This document shows, one piece after another, positions 9,434-18,191 of a stretch of 64,000 nt of DNA; within the stretch, counting starts at the first letter, position 1, and each line of letters opens with the position of its first letter. Both the position numbers and the translations under genes were made by a program. The DNA is taken from NCBI RefSeq assembly GCF_000217795.1, contig NC_015681.1, positions 1,541,244-1,605,243 of the forward strand, in the 5' to 3' direction. This DNA is from Thermodesulfatator indicus DSM 15286 (GTDB lineage Bacteria > Desulfobacterota > Thermodesulfobacteria > Thermodesulfobacteriales > Thermodesulfatatoraceae). Below the pieces are notes generated by a model. The model worked only from the letters and a program-made list of their open reading frames with translations. It was not told the DNA's origin and made no database searches.

Positions 9434-10225
9434 TTGCGTAAGACAAAGATTATGAAAGTAACCAGGGGGCCAGCGAAGATTAAGCTTCGAGCTCCCTGGG
9501 AAATAGATTTATTGCGCAAAGCAAACGCTATTGTTGCGGAAGTTTTATTGACTTTAAAAGAAAAGATAGTCCCAGGAATTACGGCCTGGGATTTAAATCG
9601 TATAGCTGAAGAGATTGCTTTAAAAAGGGGAGCCCGCCCGGCTTTTAAGGGGTATAGGGGCTACCCCTTTAGTTTGTGTGTTTCAGTGAATGAAGAAATT
9701 GTACATGGATTACCTTTAAAAGAAAAGGTTTTAAAAGAAGGTGATATAGTTAGTTTTGATTTTGGCACTATTTATGAAGGTTATTACGGGGACGCGGCGT
9801 TAACCGTAGCGGTAGGTGAGGTCAGCGAAGAGGCCCAAAGGCTTATGGAAGTTACAGAAAAGGCCTTATATAAAGCGATTGAAAAGGCGAGAGTAGGAAA
9901 TCGAGTGGGAGATATTTCGGCAGCGGTACAAAATTATGTGGAAAAGAAGGGGTTTAATGTCATTCGTGATTTTGTAGGGCACGGTATAGGAGAGTCTCTT
10001 CATGAGCCACCAGAAGTGCCCAATTTTGGCCGTAGAGGTAAAGGGCCTCGTTTGATGGCGGGTATGGTAATAGCTATTGAGCCCATGGTAGTTACCGGGA
10101 GTTATGAAGTAGAAATTTTGCCAGATGGCTGGACAGCGATTACTAAAGACCGTGGGCTTGCGGCTCATTACGAACATTCTGTGGTAATAACGCCTAAAGG
10201 TCCGGAAATTTTATCAAAAATTTAA
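9434..10225 (+). CDS. map: Methionine aminopeptidase type I
   Basis: Removes initiator Met from nascent proteins. The dimetal site is recognisable: FDFGTIYEGYYGDAA (two Asp), GHGIGESLHEPP (His), IAIEPMV (Glu) and YEHSVVIT (Glu). TTG at 9434 gives 263 residues; the ATG at 9452 is an alternative that removes six basic residues. It begins two bases after adk, so both are probably co-translated, and infA follows within ten bases. Confidence 0.97.
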   Translation: MRKTKIMKVTRGPAKIKLRAPWEIDLLRKANAIVAEVLLTLKEKIVPGITAWDLNRIAEEIALKRGARPAFKGYRGYPFSLCVSVNEEIVHGLPLKEKVLKEGDIVSFDFGTIYEGYYGDAALTVAVGEVSEEAQRLMEVTEKALYKAIEKARVGNRVGDISAAVQNYVEKKGFNVIRDFVGHGIGESLHEPPEVPNFGRRGKGPRLMAGMVIAIEPMVVTGSYEVEILPDGWTAITKDRGLAAHYEHSVVITPKGPEILSKI

Positions 10226-10234
10226 GGAGAAGTT

Positions 10235-10474
10235 ATGCCGAAAGAAGAGGCCATTCAGGTAGAAGGGACAGTTGTAGAGGCCTTACCAAACGCTATGTTT
10301 CGAGTTGAACTTGAGAATGGCCATAAGGTTTTGGCTCATATTTCCGGGAAGATGAGGGTTCATTATATTCGTATCCTTCCCGGAGACAAAGTAATAGTTG
10401 AGCTTTCGCCCTACGATTTGACGAGAGGGCGAATTGTTTATCGTGGAACCAAAAAAGACCGCAAGAAAGGTTAG
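10235..10474 (+). CDS. infA: Translation initiation factor IF-1
   Basis: IF-1 occupies the 30S A site during initiation. It is an S1/OB-fold protein: [20 protein letters not shown] followed by [19 protein letters not shown] and a C-terminal RGRIVYR. At 79 residues it is a little longer than the usual 71-72, with an extra basic end (KDRKKG). ATG start behind AAGGAGAAG. Confidence 0.98.
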   Translation: MPKEEAIQVEGTVVEALPNAMFRVELENGHKVLAHISGKMRVHYIRILPGDKVIVELSPYDLTRGRIVYRGTKKDRKKG

Positions 10475-10483
10475 GTGATAGCC

Positions 10484-10597
10484 ATGAAGGTGCAAGCATC
10501 AGTTAAAAAAAGATGTCGTAAGTGCAAGATTATTAAAAGGCGAGGAGTTGTGCGTATTATTTGTGAAAATCCTCGTCATAAACAGAGACAAGGTTAA
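10484..10597 (+). CDS. rpmJ: 50S ribosomal protein L36
   Basis: A 37-residue ORF that is easily missed. It reads [20 protein letters not shown] and ends with [14 protein letters not shown]. The CxxC pair (C11, C14), C27 and H32 form the classic L36 zinc ribbon. It lies between infA and rpsM, the expected position, with GGTGA upstream of the ATG. L36 helps shape the 23S rRNA near L6 and L16. Confidence 0.96.
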   Translation: MKVQASVKKRCRKCKIIKRRGVVRIICENPRHKQRQG

Positions 10598-10614
10598 GTA
10601 AAGGAGGTTTTGGT

Positions 10615-10989
10615 GTGCCTAGGATAGCCGGAGTTGATATTCCAGATAACAAGTCTATCGAGATAGCCCTTACCTATATTTATGGTATAGGGCGGACGCT
10701 GGCCCAGAAAGTTTTAACTAAGGCAGGAGTGGATTGGAATAAAAAAACTAAAGATCTTACCGAAGAAGAGCTTACTAAAATTCGTCATATCGTAGAACGT
10801 GAGTATAAAGTTGAAGGTGATTTGAGACGCGAAGTTTCGGCCAATATTAAGCGTCTTATGGATATGGGGTGTTACCGTGGTCTGAGACACCGTATGGGGC
10901 TTCCGGTGCGTGGCCAGAGTACCAGGTCTAATGCTCGTACAAGAAAAGGGCCGCGTCCATCTTCATTACGCGGCAGACGTAAAAAGTAA
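10615..10989 (+). CDS. rpsM: 30S ribosomal protein S13
   Basis: S13 sits in the 30S head, contacts P-site tRNA through its tail and bridges to L5. The product has [20 protein letters not shown], the helix-turn region YGIGRTLA, and the signature [20 protein letters not shown] with a basic tail ending RGRRKK. GTG start at 10615 preceded by AAGGAGGT. Confidence 0.98.
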   Translation: MPRIAGVDIPDNKSIEIALTYIYGIGRTLAQKVLTKAGVDWNKKTKDLTEEELTKIRHIVEREYKVEGDLRREVSANIKRLMDMGCYRGLRHRMGLPVRGQSTRSNARTRKGPRPSSLRGRRKK

Positions 10990-11002
10990 GGGGTGAGAAA
11001 AG

Positions 11003-11395
11003 ATGGCAAGACGTCGTAGAGCAAAAGGTAAAAAGCGCGAAAAGAAGAACATTCCTGAGGGAATTGCCCACATTCATGCTACTTTTAATAACACTATTGT
11101 TACCATTACAGATAAACAAGGTAACACGGTAGCCTGGGCTAGCGGTGGTACCGAAGGTTTTAAGGGTTCTCGTAAAGGTACACCTTATGCGGCTCAGCTT
11201 GCTGCCCAAGCAGCAGCACGCCGGGCTATGGAGCAGGGAATGAGAAAAGTAGCCGTTTTTGTAAAAGGTCCTGGAGCGGGACGAGAGGCGGCCTTGCGGG
11301 CTCTTCAAGCGGCTGGTTTTCAGATTACGATGATTAAAGACGTTACCCCTATTCCTCATGATGGGTGTCGTCCGCCAAAGAAGAGAAGAATTTAA
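11003..11395 (+). CDS. rpsK: 30S ribosomal protein S11
   Basis: S11 belongs to the 30S platform near the E site. After a basic N terminus the protein shows [38 protein letters not shown] and the end [17 protein letters not shown], all standard. The NG/DG site of DGCRPP is the usual isoaspartate position. 130 residues, ATG start. Confidence 0.98.
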   Translation: MARRRRAKGKKREKKNIPEGIAHIHATFNNTIVTITDKQGNTVAWASGGTEGFKGSRKGTPYAAQLAAQAAARRAMEQGMRKVAVFVKGPGAGREAALRALQAAGFQITMIKDVTPIPHDGCRPPKKRRI

Positions 11396-11423
11396 TATTC
11401 AGTAGGTTAAGGAGGAGAAAGCC

Positions 11424-12056
11424 TTGGCAAAATATACAGGTCCACGTTGTAGATTATGTCGTAGAGAAGGAATGAAACTCTTTCTCAAAGGGGACCGCTG
11501 TTATACAGATAAATGTGCTTTTGAAAGGCGGAGTTATCCCCCGGGTCAGCATGGTCAGGCTCAAATTAGAGCCAAGCGCTCTGACTATGGTATTCGGTTG
11601 AGAGAAAAACAAAAAGTGAAAAGAATTTACGGTGTTTCCGAGAAGCAGTTTGCTAAATATTTTGACCGAGCAGACCGTATGAAAGGTCAAACGGGTCATA
11701 ATCTTTTACAACTTTTGGAACGTCGTTTAGATAACGTCGTTTATCGTTTGGGTTTTGCTTCTTCGCGCATGCAGGCACGGCAAATGGTAGCCCACGGGCT
11801 TTTTAAGGTAAATGGGCGTAATGTTGATATTCCTTCTTATTTAGTAAAACCGGGAGAAGTCATCGAACTCAAAGAGAAATACCGCCAAAATGCTAGGATT
11901 CAGGAAAATTTGGAAGCGGCTGTTAGACGTGGAATTCCGCAGTGGTTAGAACTTGATGCTGATAATTTTAAAGGTACGGTTAAAGCCTTACCAACCCGTG
12001 AAGATATTACTATGCCGATTCAGGAACAACTAATCGTCGAGTTCTACTCCCGTTAA
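11424..12056 (+). CDS. rpsD: 30S ribosomal protein S4, zinc-type
   Basis: S4 nucleates 30S assembly at the 16S five-way junction. The 210-residue product has an N-terminal Cys cluster (CRLCRRE, then [13 protein letters not shown]), the form predicted to bind zinc, and an S4 RNA-binding domain with [23 protein letters not shown] start at 11424 behind AAGGAGGAGAAAGCC. Position between rpsK and rpoA is canonical. Confidence 0.98.
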   Translation: MAKYTGPRCRLCRREGMKLFLKGDRCYTDKCAFERRSYPPGQHGQAQIRAKRSDYGIRLREKQKVKRIYGVSEKQFAKYFDRADRMKGQTGHNLLQLLERRLDNVVYRLGFASSRMQARQMVAHGLFKVNGRNVDIPSYLVKPGEVIELKEKYRQNARIQENLEAAVRRGIPQWLELDADNFKGTVKALPTREDITMPIQEQLIVEFYSR

Positions 12057-12084
12057 ACATACTAAAACAAATAAGGGTGGTGTT

Positions 12085-13098
12085 ATGGCAGAGACCAAAA
12101 ATCTTATAAGCAGGAATTGGCTGGAGCTCATTAGGCCAAAAGGTATTCAAGTGCACAATGATTCCAGGCCTCCTTCTTACGGTAAGTTTATCATAGAACC
12201 CCTGGAGCGAGGGTTTGGAGTAACTTTGGGTAATGCTTTGAGAAGGGTTCTTTTATCTTCGCTTCAGGGAGCAGCCATTACCTGGGTAAAAATAGACGGA
12301 ACTACGCATGAATTTTCCAGTCTTCCTGGTGTAATGGAAGATGTTATCGATATAATTTTAAACTTAAAGGGTGTCCGTTTTAGGCTTCATGATGAGGAGC
12401 CTAAAACTTTTTTCCTTGAAAAAGAAGGTCCTGGAGAAGTTAAAGCAGGTGATATCCAAACAGACGGGCAGGCAGAAGTTGTAAATCCTGATCATCATAT
12501 TGCCACCCTCTCTAAAGACGGCCATCTAAAGATGGAACTTCACGTAGAATGGGGAAAGGGTTATCGCCCTGCGGATTCTTCAAGTGTAGAAGAGATAGGT
12601 ATCATCCCTGTTGATGCTATTTTCTCTCCAATTCAAAGGGTTAACTTTAACGTGACCCAGGCTCGAGTGGGGCGTAGTAGTGATTTTGATCGCTTAGTTA
12701 TGGAAATTTGGACTGACGGAACGGTCGATGCTCAAGATGCTATGGCCTATGCAGCCAAGATTTTAAAAGATCAGCTAACAGTTTTTATTAATTTTGCTGA
12801 GGAAGACACTTCAGAAGAAAAATCAGCTGAAGAATCGAAACCAGAGTACTATAAGTACTTAGACAAAAGAATTGATGAACTTGAGCTTTCGGTAAGGTCA
12901 GCTAACTGTTTGAGAAACGCTAATATACGGTATATTGGTGAACTCGTTCAGAAAACTGAGCCAGAAATGCTTAAGACCAAGAACTTTGGACGTAAGAGCC
13001 TTAACGAACTAAAAAATATATTGAGTTCTATGGGGCTTTCTTTTGGAATGCAAATTCCTGATTGGAAGCCCCCAGAAGAAGCTAAAGAAGAAGCATAG
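12085..13098 (+). CDS. rpoA: RNA polymerase subunit alpha
   Basis: Alpha dimerises to nucleate RNA polymerase, and its C-terminal domain contacts UP elements and activators. The N-terminal domain shows [20 protein letters not shown]; the C-terminal domain shows [20 protein letters not shown] and [12 protein letters not shown]. 337 residues. The interdomain linker (about 238-256) contains an acidic string with [11 protein letters not shown] that is nearly repeated in the tail of L17 downstream. Confidence 0.98.
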   Translation: MAETKNLISRNWLELIRPKGIQVHNDSRPPSYGKFIIEPLERGFGVTLGNALRRVLLSSLQGAAITWVKIDGTTHEFSSLPGVMEDVIDIILNLKGVRFRLHDEEPKTFFLEKEGPGEVKAGDIQTDGQAEVVNPDHHIATLSKDGHLKMELHVEWGKGYRPADSSSVEEIGIIPVDAIFSPIQRVNFNVTQARVGRSSDFDRLVMEIWTDGTVDAQDAMAYAAKILKDQLTVFINFAEEDTSEEKSAEESKPEYYKYLDKRIDELELSVRSANCLRNANIRYIGELVQKTEPEMLKTKNFGRKSLNELKNILSSMGLSFGMQIPDWKPPEEAKEEA

Positions 13099-13115
13099 TT
13101 GAGGGAGAGGAAATC

Positions 13116-13784
13116 ATGAGGCACAGAAAGAAGAGCAGACGTTTGGTTGGTAAATGGGAGCATAGGAAAGCCCTTTTGCGGAATTTGCTCATAGCTCTTT
13201 TTATACACGAAAGGATTCAAACTACAGAGGCCAAAGCGAAAGAATTGCGCCGTTTAGCAGATAAAATGATAGGTTTAGCTAAACGTGGAGATTTGGCGGC
13301 TCGCCGTCAGGCTTTATCTATTCTTCCCGATAAAGCAGTGATAAGAAAGCTTTTTTCTGAGATAAAAGACCGCTATGCTTATCGCCAGAGCGGGTTTACC
13401 AGAATTGTCCGTATTGGTCCGCGCCGAGGCGATGCGGCTATGATGGTTATTATAGAACTTGTTACTGACAAGCTGGAACATAAGCCTGCGGCTAAAAAGG
13501 AGGTACCAGCTGCACCAGTATCTGCTCCTGAGACCAAGGCTGAGCCCGAAGTCAAAGCTGAAGAAAACCTAGAGGCAGAGTCTCAGGTAGAGTCTGAAGC
13601 GGAAGAGCCTACCCCCGAAGCCAAAGGAACTGAAGAGACCCCAATTGAAGAAGCTGAGGCTAAAGGGGAGGCAGCGGAAGAAGAAATTAAAGCTTCTGCC
13701 GAATCTAAAGACTCTTTAGCTGATACAGAAGAAAAATCCTCCGCTGAAGAATCAAAACCCCAGGAGTCTGAGAAAAAAGAATAA
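13116..13784 (+). CDS. rplQ: 50S ribosomal protein L17 with long acidic tail
   Basis: The first ~120 residues are ordinary L17: [40 protein letters not shown] and a conserved end [17 protein letters not shown]. After that comes a tail of about 100 residues made almost only of Glu, Ala, Lys, Ser and Pro. Such tails on L17 exist in other lineages but this one is long and probably disordered. Last gene before the terminator of the ribosomal block. Confidence 0.95.
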   Translation: MRHRKKSRRLVGKWEHRKALLRNLLIALFIHERIQTTEAKAKELRRLADKMIGLAKRGDLAARRQALSILPDKAVIRKLFSEIKDRYAYRQSGFTRIVRIGPRRGDAAMMVIIELVTDKLEHKPAAKKEVPAAPVSAPETKAEPEVKAEENLEAESQVESEAEEPTPEAKGTEETPIEEAEAKGEAAEEEIKASAESKDSLADTEEKSSAEESKPQESEKKE

Positions 13785-13818
13785 TTGCTTTAGACAAAAA
13801 GATAAATTTTATATAAAA

Positions 13819-13835
13819 GGCCCCGTTAAGGGGCC
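13819..13835. terminator. Hairpin terminator between rplQ and the convergent phosphoesterase gene
   Basis: GGCCCC (13819-13824), loop GTTAA and GGGGCC (13830-13835) form a perfect 6-bp GC stem. On the minus strand it is followed by TTTTATAT, a good intrinsic terminator for the phosphoesterase gene; on the plus strand the following ATTTATATTT is weaker but still T-rich. It probably serves both convergent units. Confidence 0.8.
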
Positions 13836-13851
13836 ATTTATATTTGGCCTT

Positions 13852-14913
13852 TTAAGGCGTAGCCTTAGGAAGGACTTTATTCATGGGAATATAACCATCT
13901 TTTAAATTATCAGCCTTCATAATTTTTATAAATTTTTTATTTCCTTCTGGGGTATTAGGTGTTTCGCTTGTACGTGGCCATTGTGTTGTATTGGTGTCAA
14001 AGGCAAATTTTCTAGCAGTTTCCCATACTTTTTTGCTGGTAGGAACATCATATGTTTGATAACTGATTCCTTTATTATCTACACTAAATATCACATAGCG
14101 CATGGGCCAGGTAACTGTTGAAGGGCAAGTAAAGTAGGCAATGTTATTTTCTAATATATACCTTGTACTTAAGTGTCTGTGGCCTGAAAGGGTCATAATA
14201 ACCTGAGGGTTTTTATTCAAAATATCTTTAACTTCGCTAGCATTTAACAAAACAAATTTATTAAAGTTGTTTTCACCTGTAATCTCTGCTTTTGTATAAG
14301 GTTGAAGTTGATGATGAAGGATTACGATGGTTATCTTATCTGGATTGGCGGCAAGATCCTTTTTAAGGAATTCTAAACCCTCTTTGGTCAATCTTCCGGC
14401 CCAATCTCCAGTCATTGTTGAATCAAGCCCAATTAAGTGAACGCCTGGAATTGGATCAAGACTCCAGTTTGCTTTTGGGCCTTTAAATCCGTGTCCTTGG
14501 AAAGCCCATATCATTGTACTTCGGCTTACGCCGGGGTCGCGGTTGGTTGCTTTTATGTCAACAGGAGAGATGTCATGATTCCCCAGTACTACGTAATAAG
14601 GGACCTTAAGTTCACTCATAACTTCTTTAAATTTATCAAGATTCCAGGGTTCTGCGTCTTTAGTTAGATCCCCTAATACCAGAACAAAATTAATATCTTT
14701 TCTTTTATTGATTTCATTTATAGTTGCTTTGAGCAAGGCTACACTTTCTTTGAACATTTTGACTCCATTTTTAGGTGAATGAGGGCCTGGTACAGATAAA
14801 TGAGGGTCAGCTATTACGGCAAACTTAAAAGGTGGGAAACCAAAACTATTCTGAGTAAATATCAATAAGACAAGTAACAACAATAAAAATTGGAAAATTT
14901 TTTTAGAAGCCAT
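13852..14913 (-). CDS. Exported calcineurin-like metallophosphoesterase
   Basis: A 353-residue metallophosphoesterase. Residues 1-25 form a signal peptide (a run of Leu/Val/Ile ending NSFG), so it acts in the periplasm. The dimetal motifs are in order: DPH (36-38), GDLTKD (81-86), GNHD (111-114), LHHQ near 200 and SGHRHL near 245. This pattern fits the Icc/CpdA-like family of cyclic-nucleotide or general phosphodiesterases; the substrate cannot be told. Monocistronic, SD GGAGG before the ATG. Confidence 0.9.
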   Translation of the reverse strand: MASKKIFQFLLLLLVLLIFTQNSFGFPPFKFAVIADPHLSVPGPHSPKNGVKMFKESVALLKATINEINKRKDINFVLVLGDLTKDAEPWNLDKFKEVMSELKVPYYVVLGNHDISPVDIKATNRDPGVSRSTMIWAFQGHGFKGPKANWSLDPIPGVHLIGLDSTMTGDWAGRLTKEGLEFLKKDLAANPDKITIVILHHQLQPYTKAEITGENNFNKFVLLNASEVKDILNKNPQVIMTLSGHRHLSTRYILENNIAYFTCPSTVTWPMRYVIFSVDNKGISYQTYDVPTSKKVWETARKFAFDTNTTQWPRTSETPNTPEGNKKFIKIMKADNLKDGYIPMNKVLPKATP

Positions 14914-15067
14914 GTTTTCCTCCTAAAGAATTTTTTTGGCTAGATTTTTACAAGTCTTTTAGTCATTAAGGTGAAGAATTAGTGGCTTTTTATAGACAAC
15001 TTAACAAGTATGGCGACTTTTTATTTTCTCGTTTAATCTTCAAAATAAACTTTAGTATGGCGGTTAG

Positions 15068-16363
15068 ATGAAAAGTCTTTTTGAACCTCAAAGGCCTTTA
15101 GCTGAACGCTTAAGACCTCAAAAAATTAGCGATTTTGTAGGTCAGAAACATATTTTAGGTCCTAATAAATTTTTAACCCTTTGCCTGGCCAAAAAGAAGG
15201 TACCCTCTTTGATCCTCTGGGGACCGCCAGGTTGTGGTAAAACTACTTTGGCGAGGCTTATAGCCAAAGAAACTAAAACTGAGTTTGTTCCTATATCTGC
15301 GGTTGATGCTGGAATTAAAGAATTACGTAAAGCTATAGATTTAGCCGATAAGGGATGCTCTTTAGGGCGTCAAACCCTTTTATTTATCGATGAGATACAT
15401 AGGTTTAATAAAGCTCAACAAGATTTTTTACTTCCCTATGTAGAAGAAGGAAAGATTATCCTCATTGGTGCCACTACGGAGAACCCCTCTTTTAGAGTGA
15501 TTGCTCCTTTGCTTTCACGAGTAAGAGTCTTTGTTTTAAAAGCACTTTCAAAAAAAGAGCTTCTTTTAATTTTGAAAAGGGCCTTAAAAGATCCACGTGG
15601 TCTAGGAAACAAAAATATATTGGTGGAAGAAGAAGTGCTTGAATATTTGGCGGAGTTTGCCCAAGGAGATGCTCGCCTGGCGCTTAATTTCCTTGAAGAC
15701 CTGGTAATGAATCTTGATGAAGGCCAGCCAAAACTTACACTAGATATCGTAAAGGAGCTAGAACTTAAAAAGCCCCTTCTTTACGACCAAAGTGGAGAAG
15801 AACATTACAATCTTCTTTCAGCTTTTCATAAGAGCTTGCGTGGAAGTGATCCCGATGCCGCTATTTACTGGATGGTACGAATGATTGAAGCCGGCGAGGA
15901 TCCTTTAGTTATCGTAAGACGTTTGGTAGCAGCAGCGGCCGAAGATGTAGGTCTTGCCGACCCTAAGGCCCTCCAAATGGCTTTGGCGGCTAAAGATGTT
16001 GTCGAGTTTCTTGGATTGCCAGAAGGTGAACTTGCCTTGGCTCAAGCAGTAATTTATGTGGCCCTTGCTCCTAAAAGCAACTCTGCTTACCAGGCTCTTA
16101 ACCGTGCTCGAGAAGATGTTCAAAAATACGGGGCTCTTCCTGTTCCTCTTCACCTAAGAAATCCTGAAACTAAATTTATGCGGAACATTGGTTATGGAAA
16201 GGACTATAAGTATCCTCATAACTTTCAAGAAGGATTTGTCCCTCAAGATTATCTCCCAGAAGAACTAAAAGACCGGCGCTATTATTTTCCTACAGAAAGA
16301 GGTCAAGAAAAAGAATTAAAAGAACGCCTTGGCATGTTAAAGACGAAAAAGGGAAAAAACTAG
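15068..16363 (+). CDS. rarA: Replication-associated recombination protein RarA (MgsA) AAA ATPase
   Basis: RarA acts at stalled replication forks with SSB. The protein has an N-terminal PLAERLRPQKISDFVGQ box, Walker A GPPGCGKTT (52-60), Walker B LLFIDEIHRFNK (about 105-114), sensor GATTENPSF and the C-terminal MgsA domain ending GYGKDYKYPHNFQEGFVPQ. 431 residues matches the usual 430-450. Divergent from the phosphoesterase; no SD is obvious at the ATG. Confidence 0.95.
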   Translation: MKSLFEPQRPLAERLRPQKISDFVGQKHILGPNKFLTLCLAKKKVPSLILWGPPGCGKTTLARLIAKETKTEFVPISAVDAGIKELRKAIDLADKGCSLGRQTLLFIDEIHRFNKAQQDFLLPYVEEGKIILIGATTENPSFRVIAPLLSRVRVFVLKALSKKELLLILKRALKDPRGLGNKNILVEEEVLEYLAEFAQGDARLALNFLEDLVMNLDEGQPKLTLDIVKELELKKPLLYDQSGEEHYNLLSAFHKSLRGSDPDAAIYWMVRMIEAGEDPLVIVRRLVAAAAEDVGLADPKALQMALAAKDVVEFLGLPEGELALAQAVIYVALAPKSNSAYQALNRAREDVQKYGALPVPLHLRNPETKFMRNIGYGKDYKYPHNFQEGFVPQDYLPEELKDRRYYFPTERGQEKELKERLGMLKTKKGKN

Positions 16364-16430
16364 CCAGAAGTGATTTTAACTTTTGTTTATTTTTCTTGCC
16401 TAAATAGATATTTTTTTCTATCACAAAAAC

Positions 16431-17633
16431 ATGCCTATAGAGATCATTAATCAACAAAAAAGAAACGTTCCTATTAAGTGGCTCCGAGAAAAGCTGGAAG
16501 AAGCCCTTGGTATCATTAATTTAGAGGATAAAGAGGCTAATTTTATTTTGGTAGATGATGAACTTATAACTTTTTATAACACTGAGTATTTGGACCGACC
16601 TTATCCTACTAACGTTATTTCCTTTTCTCAATATGAAGGTCCTTTTATAGAAATTCAGCCTAGTCTTTTAGGAGATGTAATAATTTCAGTGGATACAGCT
16701 TATCGTGAAGCCGAGGAATATGGGCTTCCTCAAAAACATTATCTTTTGATGTTAGCTATTCATGGTTTGTTGCATCTCTTGGGTCATGAACATGAAGGTG
16801 GGCCCTATGGAGCCTGTTTAATGCTCAAAAAAGAGATTGACTTGATACAAAAACTCTTAGGCAGAAAGGCACAGAAAATAACGAGTTTTTTAAGGAGGAG
16901 AGAATATATGCCAGCAAAACTAGCAGTTAATGTAGATCACGTAGCTACGGTAAGAGAGGCTCGCAAGGTTAATTATCCCGACCCTGTTCACGCGGCGGTT
17001 TTGGCTGAGCTCGGAGGAGCACATGGAATAGTAGTTCATTTACGAGAGGACCGTCGGCATATTCAGGATAGAGATGTACGGCTTCTTAGGGAAATAGTCA
17101 AAACTAAACTTATTTTGGAGATGGCGGCTACTGAAGAGATGATTAGCTTTGCTAGAGAAGTGAAACCTGACCAGGTAACTTTGGTTCCCGAAAGACGCCA
17201 GGAGATTACTACAGAAGGAGGGCTTAAGGTTAAAGGGCGCATAGCCAAGGTAAGAAAGGCTGTGGAGGATTTGAAAGAAGTAGGGCTTAAAGTAAGCATT
17301 TTTATTGATCCAGAAGTAGAACAGATAAAAGCCGCCGCTAAAACTGGGGCTGACATTGTTGAGCTACATACCGGTCATTATGCAGAGGCTAATGGTTTGG
17401 AAGAGATGGATTTAGAACTTTCTCGTCTGGAAGAAGCCGCCAGAGTGGCAAGAGAGCTAGGTTTTGAAGTACATGCCGGCCACGGGCTACATTATCAAAA
17501 TATTTCGCCCGTAGCCGCCATCCCCTATATTGAAGAGTTTAGCATCGGCCACGCTATTGTAGCACGAGCTATTATGGTTGGTATGAAAGAAGCCGTTGAA
17601 GAAATGCTTTTCTTAATAGAAAAAGCCCGTTAG
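16431..17633 (+). CDS. ybeY-pdxJ: YbeY endoribonuclease fused in frame to PdxJ pyridoxine 5'-phosphate synthase
   Basis: Residues 1-155 are YbeY, the metal-dependent RNase for rRNA maturation and ribosome quality control: TNVISFS near 60 and the zinc motif HGLLHLLGHEH (H111, H115, H121). Residues 160-400 are PdxJ, which joins 1-deoxyxylulose 5-phosphate and 3-amino-2-oxopropyl phosphate to form vitamin B6: LAVNVDHVATVREAR, HLREDRRHIQDRDV, ELHTGHYAEA and HAGHGLHYQN. No stop lies between them. However, a strong SD (AAGGAGGAG, 16892-16900) precedes the in-frame ATG at 16908, so free PdxJ could also be made. One T fewer in the T6 run at 16886-16891 would create a TAA and split the genes. dxs, the source of one substrate, lies at 58 kb. 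Confidence 0.9.
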   Translation: MPIEIINQQKRNVPIKWLREKLEEALGIINLEDKEANFILVDDELITFYNTEYLDRPYPTNVISFSQYEGPFIEIQPSLLGDVIISVDTAYREAEEYGLPQKHYLLMLAIHGLLHLLGHEHEGGPYGACLMLKKEIDLIQKLLGRKAQKITSFLRRREYMPAKLAVNVDHVATVREARKVNYPDPVHAAVLAELGGAHGIVVHLREDRRHIQDRDVRLLREIVKTKLILEMAATEEMISFAREVKPDQVTLVPERRQEITTEGGLKVKGRIAKVRKAVEDLKEVGLKVSIFIDPEVEQIKAAAKTGADIVELHTGHYAEANGLEEMDLELSRLEEAARVARELGFEVHAGHGLHYQNISPVAAIPYIEEFSIGHAIVARAIMVGMKEAVEEMLFLIEKAR

Positions 17634-17848
17634 GCGTTTTCTAGCTTGGCGGCTTCAAGGCGCTTTAAGGCTTCATCGAGGCTCATAATCCCTTTGGCCA
17701 CAGCGTAAGCCACATAGGGGTATACCCTTGGGTCATAACCTTCTGGCCTGGGGAAAAGCCCTTTGGCCCGTAACTTAGCCAAGCGAGCCCGACGACGGCG
17801 CCGTCTTTCAATTTCTCTCATGCGTTCGATTTTCTTGTGTCTAGCCAT
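17630..17848 (-). CDS. Small Arg-rich protein of unknown function
   Basis: A 72-residue ORF starting at the ATG complementing 17846-17848, behind a strong AGGAGGTTTTTAT ribosome site; an upstream ATG at 17926 has none. The N-terminal 35 residues are very basic (ERRRRRRARLAKLRAKG), then comes PEGYDPRVYPYVAYAVAKGI and a Leu/Ala helix. It may bind nucleic acid or the ribosome, but I do not recognise the family. Its stop overlaps the pdxJ stop on the other strand. Confidence 0.7.
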   Translation of the reverse strand: MARHKKIERMREIERRRRRRARLAKLRAKGLFPRPEGYDPRVYPYVAYAVAKGIMSLDEALKRLEAAKLENA

Positions 17849-18140
17849 ATAAAAACCTCCTACCTTTCTAAAGGATTTTCTTAAAGGATGCGCTATTCCT
17901 ATAAAAGAAAACTCAGGCTTCGTCAACGGGATATATTAATAGGCCATAAAATAGGTGACAACTTCACTCTGCCACTACGAGCTGCGAGATAACTGAGTAA
18001 CCCTTTATTTTAACAAAAATGTAAAAAATAGTAGTTATTTAGGGCAAAATTATACAAAAAGGTCAAAATATATTTTTTAAGTAAGGAATTATTTTATAAA
18101 ATGTTTGTCTAGTCCTTATTTTACTAACTATTTTTAAAAA
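17849..18140. other. AT-rich intergenic region upstream of amtB
   Basis: No ORF is supported here. It holds the divergent promoters for the small Arg-rich gene and for amtB. An imperfect dyad, TAAGGA (18082-18087) and TCCTTA (18113-18118), flanks an AT-rich centre about 25-60 bases upstream of the sigma-54 site and could be an activator site; this is inference from symmetry alone. Confidence 0.4.
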
Positions 18141-18156
18141 TGGCATTTTCTTTGCT
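18141..18156 (+). promoter_or_regulatory. Sigma-54 (RpoN) -24/-12 promoter of amtB
   Basis: TGGCATTTTCTTTGCT places GG (18142-18143) and GC (18154-18155) exactly ten bases apart, the defining spacing of a -24/-12 promoter, and both blocks fit the TGGCA...TTGC consensus. Transcription should begin near 18167, 25 bases before the amtB start. Ammonium transporter genes are classic nitrogen-regulated sigma-54 targets. Confidence 0.85.
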
Positions 18157-18191
18157 TTAGGGATTTTAAAATTAAGTTTTAGGAGGGTGTT

